From: Cristatella mucedo
Lineage: Eukaryota > Bryozoa > Phylactolaemata > Cristatellidae
NCBI GenBank assembly: GCA_009760855.2
Contig: WPIO01000198.1
Location: 62,001-126,000 of the forward strand
DNA length: 64,000 bases
Reading direction: 5' to 3'
How positions within the stretch are numbered: position 1 is the first letter of the stretch; every line of letters begins with the position of its first letter. Below are positions 13,201 through 23,345 of this stretch, piece after piece. Below the pieces are notes generated by a model. That model was not told the origin of the DNA. It did no database searches and saw only the letters and a list, made by a program, of their open reading frames with translations. Made by a program: the position numbers and the translations under genes.

Positions 13201-15325
13201 TTGACACCCGCTAGGTATTCTCACGATTCCTCGCATTTCTGTCAGACCGTCGAACATTCACCTCAATCGTTCACTGCTGATAGAGTCACACCAGCAGATT
13301 TCATAACCCTGAGAGTAAACTTTAAGGCAAGCTTGCTCGTTCGGAGCCGACGACAGAGGCAAACTTTGGCGAACTGGAGAAAGCGAGAGCAGTACTGACA
13401 GGCAGAGATGGGCTGCGTCACTGCATCTGAACGAGTTAATTGTGCTCCATTGCGACACAGTGTGTCACAAAGTGGGAACTGCATGGTCCGGCACGCTTGT
13501 GCGCATCCCCTGTGGCAAGAGATAAAATTTCCACTTAACAAGAAGAGAAACTGCCAGCGGTTAATTAGCAAAGCTCAAGCATAATTACGTTCAGCTAAGA
13601 CTGCTGGAAGCTACGAGCTACGAGAAACTCTCCAAACCTCGGATTTCTGAAAGTCGTATTCGAGCTTGAATTGCAGCTTGCCCAGCTTTTCGACCGACTT
13701 CTTCTCCTCGTCAGCGCCCTCCTCCTCGTTCTCCTCCATGTTCGTGTCCAGCTGCTCCAGGTCTGGCTGCACCTGCTCCTTCGTCAGCGCGGCTCCGAGC
13801 AGCTTCACACTTTTGATGTCGACTATACCTAAGGAAAACGGCAGCTAGCGCGGGGATTCTAGCGAAGCGATATCGATCGATCGCACGGTGCACTTTCTTC
13901 GAAAGCCGAGGCCTGTCGACCACATGCCTTCCCGCATGGCGCCGAGCTCTCGCGGGTAGTAGCGGCAGCGACAGCGAGATCTCTTAACTGACCTTTCATC
14001 AAGTTTCCCGATCCGCCTCCTTTGCTTCCATCTTTGCCCCCCTTCTTCTTGCAGCAGCATTTCTTGCAGATGCAAATGCATATGACGAGGAAGAGCAGGA
14101 CCACTACCGCGGCAATGGCGATAATGGCTGGTACGGGCACTGCAAGTAAAACCGGTGGCTAAAGTACCTTAAACAACTCAGTAACGACTCAGTCACGATT
14201 GACGTGGCAGCGGCGACCACCGGAATGAGGCGTAGCTCGGCGGCGGCGGCGAGCCTCGATGCTCAACTGGTAGGTCCGATTCATGGGAATTCGCCAGCTA
14301 GCGGGCGTGCTGATTAGAGCATTTACTAACGCTGAGGCTTTGCACACAGCTCAGCCAGCCGATTGGTCAGCGACTGCGATTACTGCGATGCAATTCTGCA
14401 GCCTACTGAGATTGTGAGTCGGACTTGCATTTCATAAAATATCAGCTCGAAGGGCCGCCCGGACGAAGCCGATCCTACACGGATCAACTCGAAGGGGCAG
14501 CAAGCGAGCGAGAGAGCTACAACTCTTTAATCGAGTCGAGACAACTCCCTCCTTCGACAGAGAGTGGAGACGTTCTCAGAGAAAGGCTCCCAACAAGTTA
14601 TCACACGCGACCTTCAGAGACGCGACCAGCCATGACCACCTGGACTAGCCGTGGCAGTTATCCTCTCCTGGCAGCAGCAGACCGGCCTGAGTCGGACGTC
14701 ACGACTCGGAATGGTCGTCAACCGCTTAGCAAGCCCAAGGGTTGTGCAACCAGGTCCAGTACGCTCTGAGAGCGTAGCTATTTCGCGTGGGCAGCCTGAG
14801 TTTCGCCATATGGGGAGGGGTGTGTGTATATGTGAGAGACGCAAAGTCATGTTTCCCTCACAGGCTCGCAGCACTGTGCTGTACCAAATGCTTTCACTGA
14901 AAGGTACCGCTGGATAAACTATGTGAGAGCAACGGTGCTTGTTTAGTCAGTGAACTGCTTTGAAGCTCTTCGAAATAAAATAGATTGTATTTTACCTCCA
15001 ACTGCAAAGAGCTCCAACAGGAGAAACTTCGCTCATTTGCTTAAGGTGTAAATTAAAATACTCCTCGCATATATCTGCTGAAATATTTACTAAGCCCAGG
15101 TCCCTCTGTACCGGTCGGCTAGCACTTGGCCTGTCCATCGCCATCTCATCTGTTCGAAGGCAAAAGAGGGCGTGGGGAGCACAGTCTAGCATTAGTTACA
15201 AGGACACGTGCCTCGCCATGCGAACCTGGACATTGAGACGTCAAAAATAATCGAGGGCTTCTTAACCGTGCGATGATATCTCAGATTTTAAACCGCCGTA
15301 ATAGGGATCTGGGTGCACACATATG

Positions 15326-15363
<38 letters not shown>

Positions 15364-15454
15364 CATATATATATATATATCGCATATATATATATATCGC
15401 ATATATATATATATATATACTCGCATATATATATACTCGCATATATATACTCGC

Positions 15455-15485
<31 letters not shown>

Positions 15486-18400
15486 TATGTATGCGAGTGA
15501 AGTGAGCCGCGTATACGTGAAGATATGTGAAGCACCTGCATAGAGATTAAATTATCTCAAGGCGCCATACAAATGAGTTATATTTTTATATGTTAAGTTA
15601 GGCTCACGCTAAGTTCGGTGTGCGGGTTTTTCACATAGCCAGCCTCCTAATCTCTGACATGGACGTCGTTTTTGCGGTATTTCGAACATCACTATTTCTG
15701 CTTAAGGGCGGAAAGAACTTATACGATGTTTATATACTTGTGGGATGCTTTTTGTAATCGCGACCCACGTGCCAGCAAAAGTTAAGACTGGGCAAGATTG
15801 GAGTTTATCCATGTGCCAGACAAAGTTGTCGGCAAGGAGGTCAAAGAAAATCTTGTTCAATTTCATTCGATAAATAGTAACTCGGGAAGACAGTTTTCGT
15901 TTAAATGCCGGCCTAATGGAAGGTGACGTGGTGGCCAGATAATCATGAGTGCGCACAGGATCGGCAAGCGTCGAAGATGAAGAAGTGAAGAGTGCCGCAC
16001 AGGACCGAGGACTTCATCATTGGTTAGTCATGTGACCGGCAAAACGCCTGTAAAGCGGATTTCAGTCACACTTCGCTCTCGGAGTTCAGCTCTGCACGCT
16101 TTTGAGCGCCAGCGGAAATGCTTGCACTGGTGTTGTAACGACCGCACAATGCCGCTTTGAGTGAATCTGTGCGAGACATCAGATCAGTTAATAGGCAAGG
16201 TCTAGGATTTAAGATTCCCCATTAGCAGAATTAGCGCACCGTGGAAATCGCTTGAGCATTTTATCAGTGAGTCGTGGATTACTCGCGAACCCGAAATATG
16301 ACATGGGAACGGCACTATGCCCAGATGCGATTTTATTTACCTTGATCCCGCGTGGACTTTTGCAGCTATGTGAGACTCGGCTGGCCGTCGCGAGCTTTGC
16401 GCTTGCTAATGCAGCATCTGACCTCTGCTTGCGAATCGTGTGGGCTGACATTTGCCAGTCATATAACTTCCGCTTTCACATACGTGCTTTCCATTGCAAA
16501 GCTCACTCTCATTGCTCTTATTGGAGCCTTCCATTTCAGAACACATTGTCATTGGTGCTTCGATTCACACTTCATTAGGGGTCCATCATGCAAAAATACT
16601 TTAGTTGGTGCTTAAAATCGAATAAACGCTCTCACGTATGCTTTCCCTTACAAAAAACACCTTGATAGGAGCTTTCAATTCAAAACTCACTTTCATCTTT
16701 TCTTTTAACTAAATACCTATAAAAGTATTCCGTTCTTTAATTAGTTTTAGCCACCTCCATTCCTAGACTGCTAGGGGCTCAGTCTACTCTTTTCACGTCC
16801 ATAACAGCACAACTCAGTTGCAACAACGCATGGTATCAAGTGCCTCTTTTAAAAAGTATGGAAGAATGTTGTTTTATGCATCGAAACTTTGAGTTCAGCT
16901 AAAGTATATATTTGTTCTTAGAAAGACGGTGCAGATAAGGTTAAGAGTTTCAACGCCGGACAAAGGCTCATTGTTTGCTGATCTCCTTTAGCAACAGCTA
17001 AACGCTTGCCTGAGAGCTTACGATTGGCTAATCATTGACCCAATCCAGTGATCCCAATCTACGTGCAGTACAGTTAGAGGATGGCGACAGGAATAGGAGG
17101 TGGGCGTCTGGCCATTTGAGATCCTAGAGAAGGGCAGCTACGTGGGCCAACTCACCTCAACTGTCTATACTCACCCCCCTCCGACCGTTACCAGCGACGA
17201 AATATTTTCAACTGTAAGTGGTATTTTCAATTTTAATATTTGTTATTTTCAATTTTAATTTCTTTTAAGTTCAATAATAGGCAACCATTAAATTCGTATC
17301 GTGTAAACACTAAGATTGTTCGCTAAAAAATTTGTAAAACTTGCTGATTTTACCCATAGATAAATACTAGCTCTGTCCCTCGTTAAAATACATGTCTGTT
17401 TTGAAAATAAGTAAATTACTCTTCACATTTGAAGTGCACATACTCTGAGTCAAAGGCTACGTAGGCTCATGTGCATAACGGCGTGTGGAGAAAGGACTGG
17501 AGCGTTTGCCTGCCCAATACAGCTGCTGCTGCCGCTGCTGCTGCTGCTGCTGTTGCTGCTGTTGCTGCCGCTGCTGCTGCTGCCGTTGTGGAGGTGGGCA
17601 CCAAGGCGGTCGCCGCTTTAGGGAATTACGTGGCACTCAACATGGCCATGCCTATGGTGCGCAGCATAAAATGTAAAAGCTTTCCTCTTGCCCTGGCCTG
17701 TGAGGCTAAATCGATTCCATTAGTTCAACACAGTGCGCTTCCTTCCGAGAAATCCTGGGCGAACGTTAGCGCTCAGCAGTACCAGCAGCCTGCCCCAAGG
17801 GCAAAGTAGTTGCTACTCACAATGGGTCTTTTCACTCAGCGTGTCGAGGAGGTCAGTCATTCCTTGCTTGATCTTGTCTCCGATGTCGGAACCTGCGGAC
17901 GACGTGCCGTTGGTCGCTGTTTCTGCCGCGGTTGCATTCCCTGATTCGGAACGAATCCGTCTGACCAAGTATTCGAAACTGTTTACTAAAATCAGGGAAA
18001 ATACGCGCTAGATTGGTTGATGCCCAATGGTGCTTCTCGTCCTGTAGAAAGCCATGTCAAAAAGGCAACGATGCAAATTTATCTCGCTACAGACTGACTA
18101 AGCACCTATATCGATTTAGATTATGCTATAGGCAGTCTCCAAGGAACCATTGTTGACGGAAGTGTGATCACCGGCCTGCCACAGCAGATATTCGGGTCTA
18201 GTTGCTAAGCGTCCTTAATCTGGCGCAGGTTTCTGACATTGCGACAAGCAGATGTGTCAATACTTTGCAAGATCCGCCATAGTCTTTTGAAGCGCAAAAG
18301 CAATGCGCTTGCTGAAGATTGGCTTCCACTATCTGAGAATGCAAATCTATGAGTGAACGTGAACATTAATAAGATCACAAGAGCCTATGGGCAGTCAGGG

Positions 18401-20709
18401 CCCTTTACAAGCGTCCAAGGGTATTGCAATTAGGAATTGTACAGCCATCAGGTTTCTTAATTAACCGAAAATTAGAAATTATAAGCTCCATCCATCCACA
18501 ATGTTGACGGTCTAGCAGTCACTAAAGTAGGCTGCTAGAAAAGCATAAGAAAGTGCTTTCGTTAAGTGCAGGCTGCCGATCGACAACCCTTGAGCAGATA
18601 GTATCGTGCTAATCTGCTTGAATCAGAGCTTTTCTGATGATGCAACCCGTGTATGGCGGCATATGGAATGTAGCCCGCTAGAGCTATGTTTGGACGCTTA
18701 AGCAAGACACCGCTACTTTACTACTGCTTGAGGTTGCAATTGCTGTAGAGCCCCGCGGTACCTTCTTGAGATTCCTTCTGTCGCATTGCTCCATCTACTT
18801 AAGGCGCTCGCTCCTCGCCACTCAGGTTGTAGGTTCGACTCCTGAAGCAGACAATCCTTCACTGCCTGCTGCCAAGGCGCGACGAGGCACTGCCAAGGCG
18901 TGTCTGCTTCTACAGAAATGAGGACCAGCTGACCTCTACTTTACCTCCTACTTTACGTTACTCGCATTAACACGCCTATCGCGACACGTGCCTACGGATC
19001 ATCCCGCCCTGCTCGAACAGAAGCACTAGCGGCTGCGATCACTTGCCTTGCCTCTTCATCCTACCCAGCTTAGCCTGAGGCTGCAGCTTGTCCTCCTGCA
19101 GCATATCCTGTATCCAATATCCGATCAGCTGCTTTTGGTTCACAGGCTAGCTATTGTGTGCCTGTCAGCCTCAACAATTATGCAAGGGCAGAACAGGATT
19201 GTCCAATGACACGAGGGCCGTTTCACCTTTCGGACTCGCATCTGACGAGCTCAGCATCTCTCCAACCAGCCGCACCCGTCGAGTTGTACTCCAATAGCTA
19301 TACCGGCAAAATCCTTAGACATCGGAGCTTGCTACTACAAGCTCTCTCTCTTTCTTTCTCATTTTCTCTTCCTCTCTGTCTCCTCGCTCTTGTCCCTCAG
19401 TGGCTGTAGTGTATCTCACAGAGCAATTGACGCCAGCAACAGACAGGAGCTCAGAATGCCTGCAATCTGCAGCAGCATGCACCGAGAGGTAAACCAACAC
19501 GCCCACTGCCGCCACACAAATCCATCGAGTTTGTTTCGGCTTTGTTCACGTCAGTCGCTGCTGGCCAATGAGAAGCTTCAGTGCCATCTCTCTTGAGTAC
19601 AGTATTGGTGAGACAGACAGCAGTGCTTTCAGCAGGTAAAGACATCGCGATACGACCTCGACAGAGAGCGATGATGGCATACGTACAGCAACTTTAAAGT
19701 GCCTAGAAAGATATTCAGTTCTCTGACGGCGCTATACAGATATATTATTATTCTTATTAGTAATGTTCACCGGTAGTGCTTCAGCACACCTACAGCATCT
19801 CTAGCCACAGCATTCAGATAGGCACAAACAAAACGTGCTCAGCGGTGGAAGCTGATCTTAGCATCACCATCCAGATCGTGCGTGACATTTAAGAGTCTGT
19901 TGAGCCAGCGTAAAGACCTGGCGATGGAACCGCGTGTCAGTCATGTGTCAGTGAAGTTTGGAAGTCGGGAAAGTGACGCTCGTCGCTGCGCGGCAGTGCG
20001 TAGGTGACCAGCGACGTCACCTTGCAATTGTTGCTGTAAGCGGAATGTGCCATGACTTTTAGCTTTGAGCTTTCAAGCGCGTCTCATCGAGAGAACAGTC
20101 TCCGTAGCCATGCCATGCCATCTTTCAGGTGACTTCGACCCTCTCGCGTTCGCGGTCGTACTTCGAAAGTAGTGCACTCAATATCACTATTTATATTTCA
20201 ACAATCTTTCTCTGCCTCATACGTACGTTCGCATGCGTGCATGCATGCATGCATGCACGCACGAGAGGTCCTGGTGAACACCACAAGCAGTGTCAGGTAT
20301 CAAACAGAAGAGAACGTGCTGTCAAGCAGTGAATCAAGCGTGTGTGCACTTAAGCGTACGCTCTGTCTACGTCTCAGTCTACGACTCGGCATCCGTCTCG
20401 GCCACGACCTGCCTCTCTTTCGTCACTTGGACTCTGCGTCCATCCGTCCGTCTATGCTTTACATTATCTTTGTCTCCGTCTCACAAGCAGCGCGGATGCG
20501 ACTGGTTAGAGGCCGCGTTGAAGGCAAGGCCGGGCGAGAATGACCGATGCTTTTACGCCTCTCTAAACCCGGCAGAGCGCAGCCGCGTGCGCCTCGTGGG
20601 GCGAGAGAGCGTTCTCGTGCAGGCGCTGAGGTTACAGGTTAATGGTGAGCCGACCCAGCAGCATTATTTATATAGCGGCCGGCGAGTCTTAACGGCTACC
20701 GCCACCACT

Positions 20710-20750
<41 letters not shown>

Positions 20751-21840
20751 TATAATTCATTTATATAACGCCCCAAGAGAACCTAATCACTATTCAGGCG
20801 CTTCACATATGCCTCAGGGCTCGAGGCCACGACCTCAGTCAGACCTTGGTCGGGGACGAGCACGTTAACCGCCAGACCAAACCCCAGCACTTGCAGTGGG
20901 AAATAGAGGATCGCCCACTCTGAAAGATTCGAACTGACTGCCTGGTCTGTGAAGAGCGAGCTCATTCACCCCCTGGGGCTGGGGCTGATACCAAGGGGTG
21001 AACTAAGCAATTAAGTAAAGGATGAAGTAACGGATCAAGCTTTGCACGACTAGGAATCACCACCTGGTACCTACCACTACGCCCTCGATAAAGGCTGAAC
21101 AATGACAGCGGCTCCTAGAAAGAGATTGAGTTCTCTGAGGGCCCTTTATCAAGTGCATTATTATTATTATTATTACCATACGTCGACGTTGAGACGCTCG
21201 ATCTCAGGCCTCTGCACCTGAGACAGAAGTGACTGGCGCTCGAATGGCTGGCGGCCCGCGGCAGCTGCAGCACGCGGCTCCGGCCTTCGGCTGCCACCGA
21301 GGCCGCCGAGCACTGCACCGAGGCCGCCCGGCGGCGGTGGCAGCGCTAAGCTACTCGGGCAGGCTCGAACACTGCGCAGGACGCCGGCGCATCGCGGGAG
21401 GAGACAATGAGGACCGCACGCCCCATGGCAGAATTTAAAGAACGCCAGCAGTCGTACCGACGGCTGGAGGGCCTGCTCGACGTTCCAGCAGCAGCCGCGT
21501 CACCTTGATGCAATGCTTCTAGCGACGCCGCACAGCGAAAGCTGTCACTTGCCACAGCGAGCGACAGCACGCGAGGATGACCGTGGTCAGCAACGCTGAG
21601 AGAGAGGAGAGAGAAAGCAGAGACATGGGAGGGAGAGGACAGAGAGAGGATAAAGGGAGAGAAAAGAGGAGAGAAGAGAAAGAGAGAGAACGGGGAGTAG
21701 AGGAGAGAGAAGAAAGATGAGAGAGAGGAGAGGTGGGAGACAGGAGAGATGGAAGAGTGATAGGGGACTGAGAGAAGAGAAACATGAGGGAAGGGGGAAA
21801 GAGAGAGAGAACGGGGAGGAGAGGAGAAGAGAGGAGGGAT

Positions 21841-21875
<35 letters not shown>

Positions 21876-22629
21876 GGGAGTAGAGGAGAGACAGGAAAGA
21901 GAAGGAGAGAGAAGTAAGCGAGAGAGACCTCCGCGAGCATATCTACACCAGTCTTGCTCGCATTGCCCCTAATAATCTCGCCGTGACGTGACGAGGCCAC
22001 CGAGCGCGGTGCTCCCGCCGGACGTCCGCTAGAGGCTACCGCGCTCTCGACGCGACCTAGTCGCAACCGCCCGACAGCGGCTCGTCTGCTCGCTCTGCAG
22101 CTGGCGGCAGCCGCCTTTTGCCCGCACTGTTGCGGGCTTTTCGGCCAAAACGGCGCGGCGAATAATTTAGCCGCCTCAGCACTGCTGGGGACGCCTGGGC
22201 GCGTCGCCGCCCGCCGGGCGGCGTTGTTGCCTACGTGCTAGCGCTTGCGCTGCGCCTGAACCCGCCAAACCGACGTCTCATTTGGTCAGCGACGCTGCGC
22301 TTCGTCGGCTGCTTAGCTGCGACCGAGGATTCACGAGCACGCAGCAGGCTGCAGCCGAAACTCGACAGTTGACTCGCTGGCTTTCCGTAGGGACGCGCGA
22401 GGCGACGCGCTGCCAGCGACGCGATGCTAGCAGCCGCCGCCGCAGCAGCCGCGGCTTTCCGGCCACGTAGATTGCGTCGATGCGGCCGCCGCCGCAGAGT
22501 GGCGAGCGAGCGAGCGGGATGGGTGACTTTGCGAAGCGCGCGCATGTGCAGAAAGGCGTCGGCGCGCGTCGGCGTGCGGCGAGCAGACGACGGACGCGTC
22601 GTCGACTCACCGGCGGCGCGGCGGCTCAT
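7107..22629 (-). CDS. Syt1: Synaptotagmin-1, complete coding gene in nine exons (430 aa)
   Basis: Calcium sensor of synaptic-vesicle fusion, anchored in the vesicle membrane. Coding exons on the minus strand: 22629-22611, 17985-17821, 14139-13993, 13828-13638, 12436-12269, 12143-11976, 10455-10341, 10085-9952 and 7292-7107. Their lengths sum to 1293 nt with no phase conflict, giving 430 residues plus TAG (vertebrate synaptotagmin-1 is about 422). Visible parts: lumenal tail 1-65 with sequons NAT and NGT; membrane span about 66-86 followed by a Cys/Lys-rich stretch; acidic linker about 128-157; C2A about 158-283; C2B about 287-425. C2A Ca2+ ligands D189, D195, D247, D249, S252 and D255 are present, as are C2B ligands D319, D325, D379, D381 and D387. 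The C2B polybasic KKKK (340-343) and bottom arginines R414/R415 are kept. No frameshift was seen. Exons 2-9 are secure; the first exon is inferred from phase and donor fit. Confidence 0.95.
8200..8975 (+). mobile_element. Old LINE-A fragment, split by a SINE-2
   Basis: A degraded C-terminal RT region ([25 protein letters not shown]) runs from about 8200 to 8545 and resumes at 8691 with sequence like TCTGTCGCTCACTTTCAGGT and the [17 protein letters not shown] equivalent at 8825-8875. A SINE-2 copy occupies the gap. It lies in Syt1 intron 8. Confidence 0.75.
8546..8690 (+). mobile_element. SINE-2 copy inside an old LINE fragment
   Basis: Head ttggtccaagggtaaaggtg, B-box-like gtgggctcgagccctgagg, and 3' end aagcgcctgaatagagattt, cttggggcgctatacaaatg. 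Confidence 0.85.
8985..9090 (+). mobile_element. Possible old SINE-1 remnant
   Basis: The words ggtcgtgggtacgcg, cggtgggcaatc and ttttgcccactg recall the SINE-1 B-box and following body, but divergence is high. Confidence 0.35.
9665..9830 (-). mobile_element. SINE-1 copy in Syt1 intron 8
   Basis: Contains actagctgatttaaagcctc, tatagcgacagaggagcc, caccgcttgaagtggcgata, and cggattcaaacccacgaact ending near ggtgagcc. Confidence 0.88.
9952..10085 (-). CDS. Syt1: Syt1 coding exon 8, C2B middle with polybasic strand
   Basis: The acceptor TTAAACGCAG precedes AT CCG TAC. It encodes [14 protein letters not shown], then IKKKKTTIK (the PIP2/SNARE-binding polybasic patch) and [18 protein letters not shown]. 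The donor is CAG|GTAACG. Residues 347-348 are Met-Cys, where vertebrate synaptotagmin-1 has Lys-Asn. Confidence 0.98.
10341..10455 (-). CDS. Syt1: Syt1 coding exon 7, C2B start
   Basis: The acceptor CTCCTTGTAG precedes GAG ACG CTT. It encodes [17 protein letters not shown] and [16 protein letters not shown], including ligand D319. The donor TCTG|GTGCGT leaves one G, which makes the Asp codon of SDPYVK with exon 8. Confidence 0.98.
11230..11888 (+). mobile_element. LINE-A 3' fragment in Syt1 intron 6
   Basis: Contains [14 protein letters not shown] and [17 protein letters not shown], then the hairpin end AAGCGCCTAGAAAGAGATTG, GGGCGCTTTATC and (ATT)n. It is antisense to the host gene. Confidence 0.87.
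11976..12143 (-). CDS. Syt1: Syt1 coding exon 6, C2A second half
   Basis: The acceptor CCGCTTGTAG precedes CTC CCG TTT. Its 56 codons include [14 protein letters not shown] (ligands D247, D249, S252, D255), the strand [11 protein letters not shown] and EEWRDI. The donor is AAA|GTAAGC. The intron before it is only 125 bp. Confidence 0.98.
12269..12436 (-). CDS. Syt1: Syt1 coding exon 5, C2A first half
   Basis: The acceptor TTTTTTGCAG precedes CTG ACC GCC. Its 56 codons include [17 protein letters not shown] (Ca2+ ligands D189 and D195), [19 protein letters not shown] and FNEAFVFK. The donor is AAG|GTACTT. It is phase 0 on both sides and, at 168 bp, equal in length to the next exon. Confidence 0.98.
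12640..12780 (-). mobile_element. SINE-2 copy in Syt1 intron 4
   Basis: On the given strand: aattcattagcatagtaccc, tcaggcgcttcccatgtgcc, aaggctcgagctcaggacct, and gaccttggtcggggcgagc. Confidence 0.85.
13638..13828 (-). CDS. Syt1: Syt1 coding exon 4, linker and start of C2A
   Basis: The acceptor TTTTCCTTAG begins GT ATA GTC GAC. The exon encodes DIKSVKLLG, then an acidic linker with [10 protein letters not shown], and ends at [16 protein letters not shown], the first C2A strand. The donor is GAG|GTTTGG (a weak match to consensus), phase 0. The intron before it is only 164 bp. Confidence 0.96.
13993..14139 (-). CDS. Syt1: Syt1 coding exon 3, transmembrane segment
   Basis: The acceptor TTTACTTGCAG precedes TG CCC GTA. 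The exon encodes a single hydrophobic span of about 21 residues running into [16 protein letters not shown], the Cys-rich (usually palmitoylated) and Lys-rich cytosolic flank typical of synaptotagmin-1. The donor is AAAG|GTCAGT. The apparent start at 14140 is a GTG that spans the acceptor and is not a true start. Confidence 0.95.
15313..15490. repeat. TA array punctuated by CGCA
   Basis: (TA)n runs are broken at semi-regular spacing by cgca or actcgca. The phased CG interruptions suggest spread by unit duplication. It lies in Syt1 intron 2. Confidence 0.9.
15530..15595 (+). mobile_element. SINE-2 3' end
   Basis: Only the tail is present: tgaagcacctgcatagagat, ctcaaggcgccatacaaatg and an AT-rich end, next to the TA-rich array. 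Confidence 0.7.
17521..17590 (+). repeat. Imperfect GCT/GCC/GTT triplet repeat
   Basis: Triplets gctgctgctgc with gtt and gcc variants. It lies in Syt1 intron 2, about 230 bp beyond the exon 2 donor. Poly-Ala or poly-Cys frames across it are not coding evidence. Confidence 0.9.
17821..17985 (-). CDS. Syt1: Syt1 coding exon 2, lumenal domain
   Basis: The acceptor is a pyrimidine run ending in TTTTAG; an alternative AAACAG lies 7 nt further in. The encoded peptide contains sequons NAT and NGT and ends [23 protein letters not shown]. The donor is T|GTGAGT. The leftover T joins TG of exon 3 to make Leu, giving THLPVPAII, which matches the juxtamembrane L-P motif of invertebrate synaptotagmin-1. 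The lumenal part is short and poorly conserved, as is normal for the family. Confidence 0.82.
19692..19760 (+). mobile_element. LINE-A tail only
   Basis: TAAAGTGCCTAGAAAGATAT, GACGGCGCTATAC and TATTATTATTCTTATTA: a very short 5'-truncated insertion in Syt1 intron 1. Confidence 0.75.
20655..20970 (-). mobile_element. SINE-1 copy interrupted by a SINE-2
   Basis: SINE-1 body parts lie at 20661-20708 (tttatatagcggccggcgag, cttaacggctaccgccacc) and 20884-20965 (cagcacttgcagtggg, gatcgcccactctg, gattcgaactgactgcc). Between them sit a (TA)n run and a SINE-2. Confidence 0.7.
20740..20882 (-). mobile_element. SINE-2 copy nested in SINE-1
   Basis: On the given strand: aattcatttatataacgccc, ttcaggcgcttcacatatgc, ctcgaggccacgacctcag, and gaccttggtcggggacgagc. 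Confidence 0.85.
21110..21177 (+). mobile_element. LINE-A tail only
   Basis: CTCCTAGAAAGAGATTGAG, GAGGGCCCTTTATCAAG and ATTATTATTATTATTA, in Syt1 intron 1. Confidence 0.8.
21595..21930. repeat. Purine-rich GA/GGA tract
   Basis: About 330 bp almost wholly A and G on the plus strand (gagaga, ggagag, acggggag), with repeated gaacggggagtagaggagag. It lies in Syt1 intron 1 at the left edge of the CpG-rich block. Confidence 0.93.
22611..22629 (-). CDS. Syt1: Syt1 coding exon 1 (MSRRAA, 19 nt)
   Basis: ATG AGC CGC CGC GCC GCC G is followed by the strong donor GTGAGT (complement of 22605-22610). It leaves one G, which completes a Val codon (G+TA) with exon 2. It sits in a CpG-rich block, as a promoter-proximal exon would. 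The reading frame stays open upstream of this ATG, so an earlier in-frame start is possible. Assignment rests on phase, donor quality and position, not on homology. Confidence 0.6.
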
Positions 22630-23254
22630 CTTCGGCGTCTCTTCGGCGGCGGCGGCGGCGACTCTCGCGCAGCTACGCAGACGCCATAAGTCTCTTCTGC
22701 GACAGCGGCTCTTGACGAAAGAATGCCTCACGTGAAAATCGATTACGGCGAATGCGCCGTGCAAAAATCAATTGGTCATGGGCAGGGCGCATTCACGGGG
22801 AGTTGGATCGATAGAAACCAGAATATTTCACCGGTAATACGTGTCGACGACTCCCTTTTTAGACGTCTTACCTCGCGAACGCGGGCTCCACCCACGCCGC
22901 TTCCATGCGCACGAGTACCAGCCTGCGCAGCGTGAGCTGCCAGCTGCCTGCGCCGCACGACGATCTGCGCTCCCGCCGCGCGCGCTGCGCCTCGCGGAGA
23001 GCCGACCCACGCGGACGTCGTTGCAAGGAGCTCACACCTCCGGCGACTCGCGGCGCCCAAGTCGGCGGTTAACGCTGAGGGGAGGAGTTTGGAGAGAGGT
23101 GACTGGCCGGTTTAGGGATCGTGGCGGTCATGATCGCCGCCCCTCCGAAGGTCCCGCCTAGCGCGCCTCGCGATGCCGCCGCCCCCAACTGCTTTTCGTT
23201 GGAGGGGATCGGAGGCTTCGAGGGCGGTCGACTTTCGCGTCCGATCGGCTGCCG

Positions 23255-23276
23255 CTGCAGCGGCTGCTGCAGCGAA

Positions 23277-23307
<31 letters not shown>

Positions 23308-23345
23308 GGCTGCTGCTTGGCGCCGCAGCCGCAGCAGCAGCCGAT
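23255..23345 (+). repeat. CTG/GCA triplet region
   Basis: (ctg)n at 23277-23305 is followed by gcagccgcagcagcagcc, an imperfect inverted triplet arrangement inside the CpG-rich block. Confidence 0.85.

Noticed and set aside
18790-18860. Possible SINE head (ggttcgactcctg)
   Set aside because: Only a short B-box-like word matches; no body or tail of either SINE family follows.
22231-22764. 177-codon minus-strand frame as an independent protein
   Set aside because: Poly-Ala and Arg-rich artefact of GC-rich triplets. Only the short part ending at the GTGAGT donor is used, as Syt1 exon 1.
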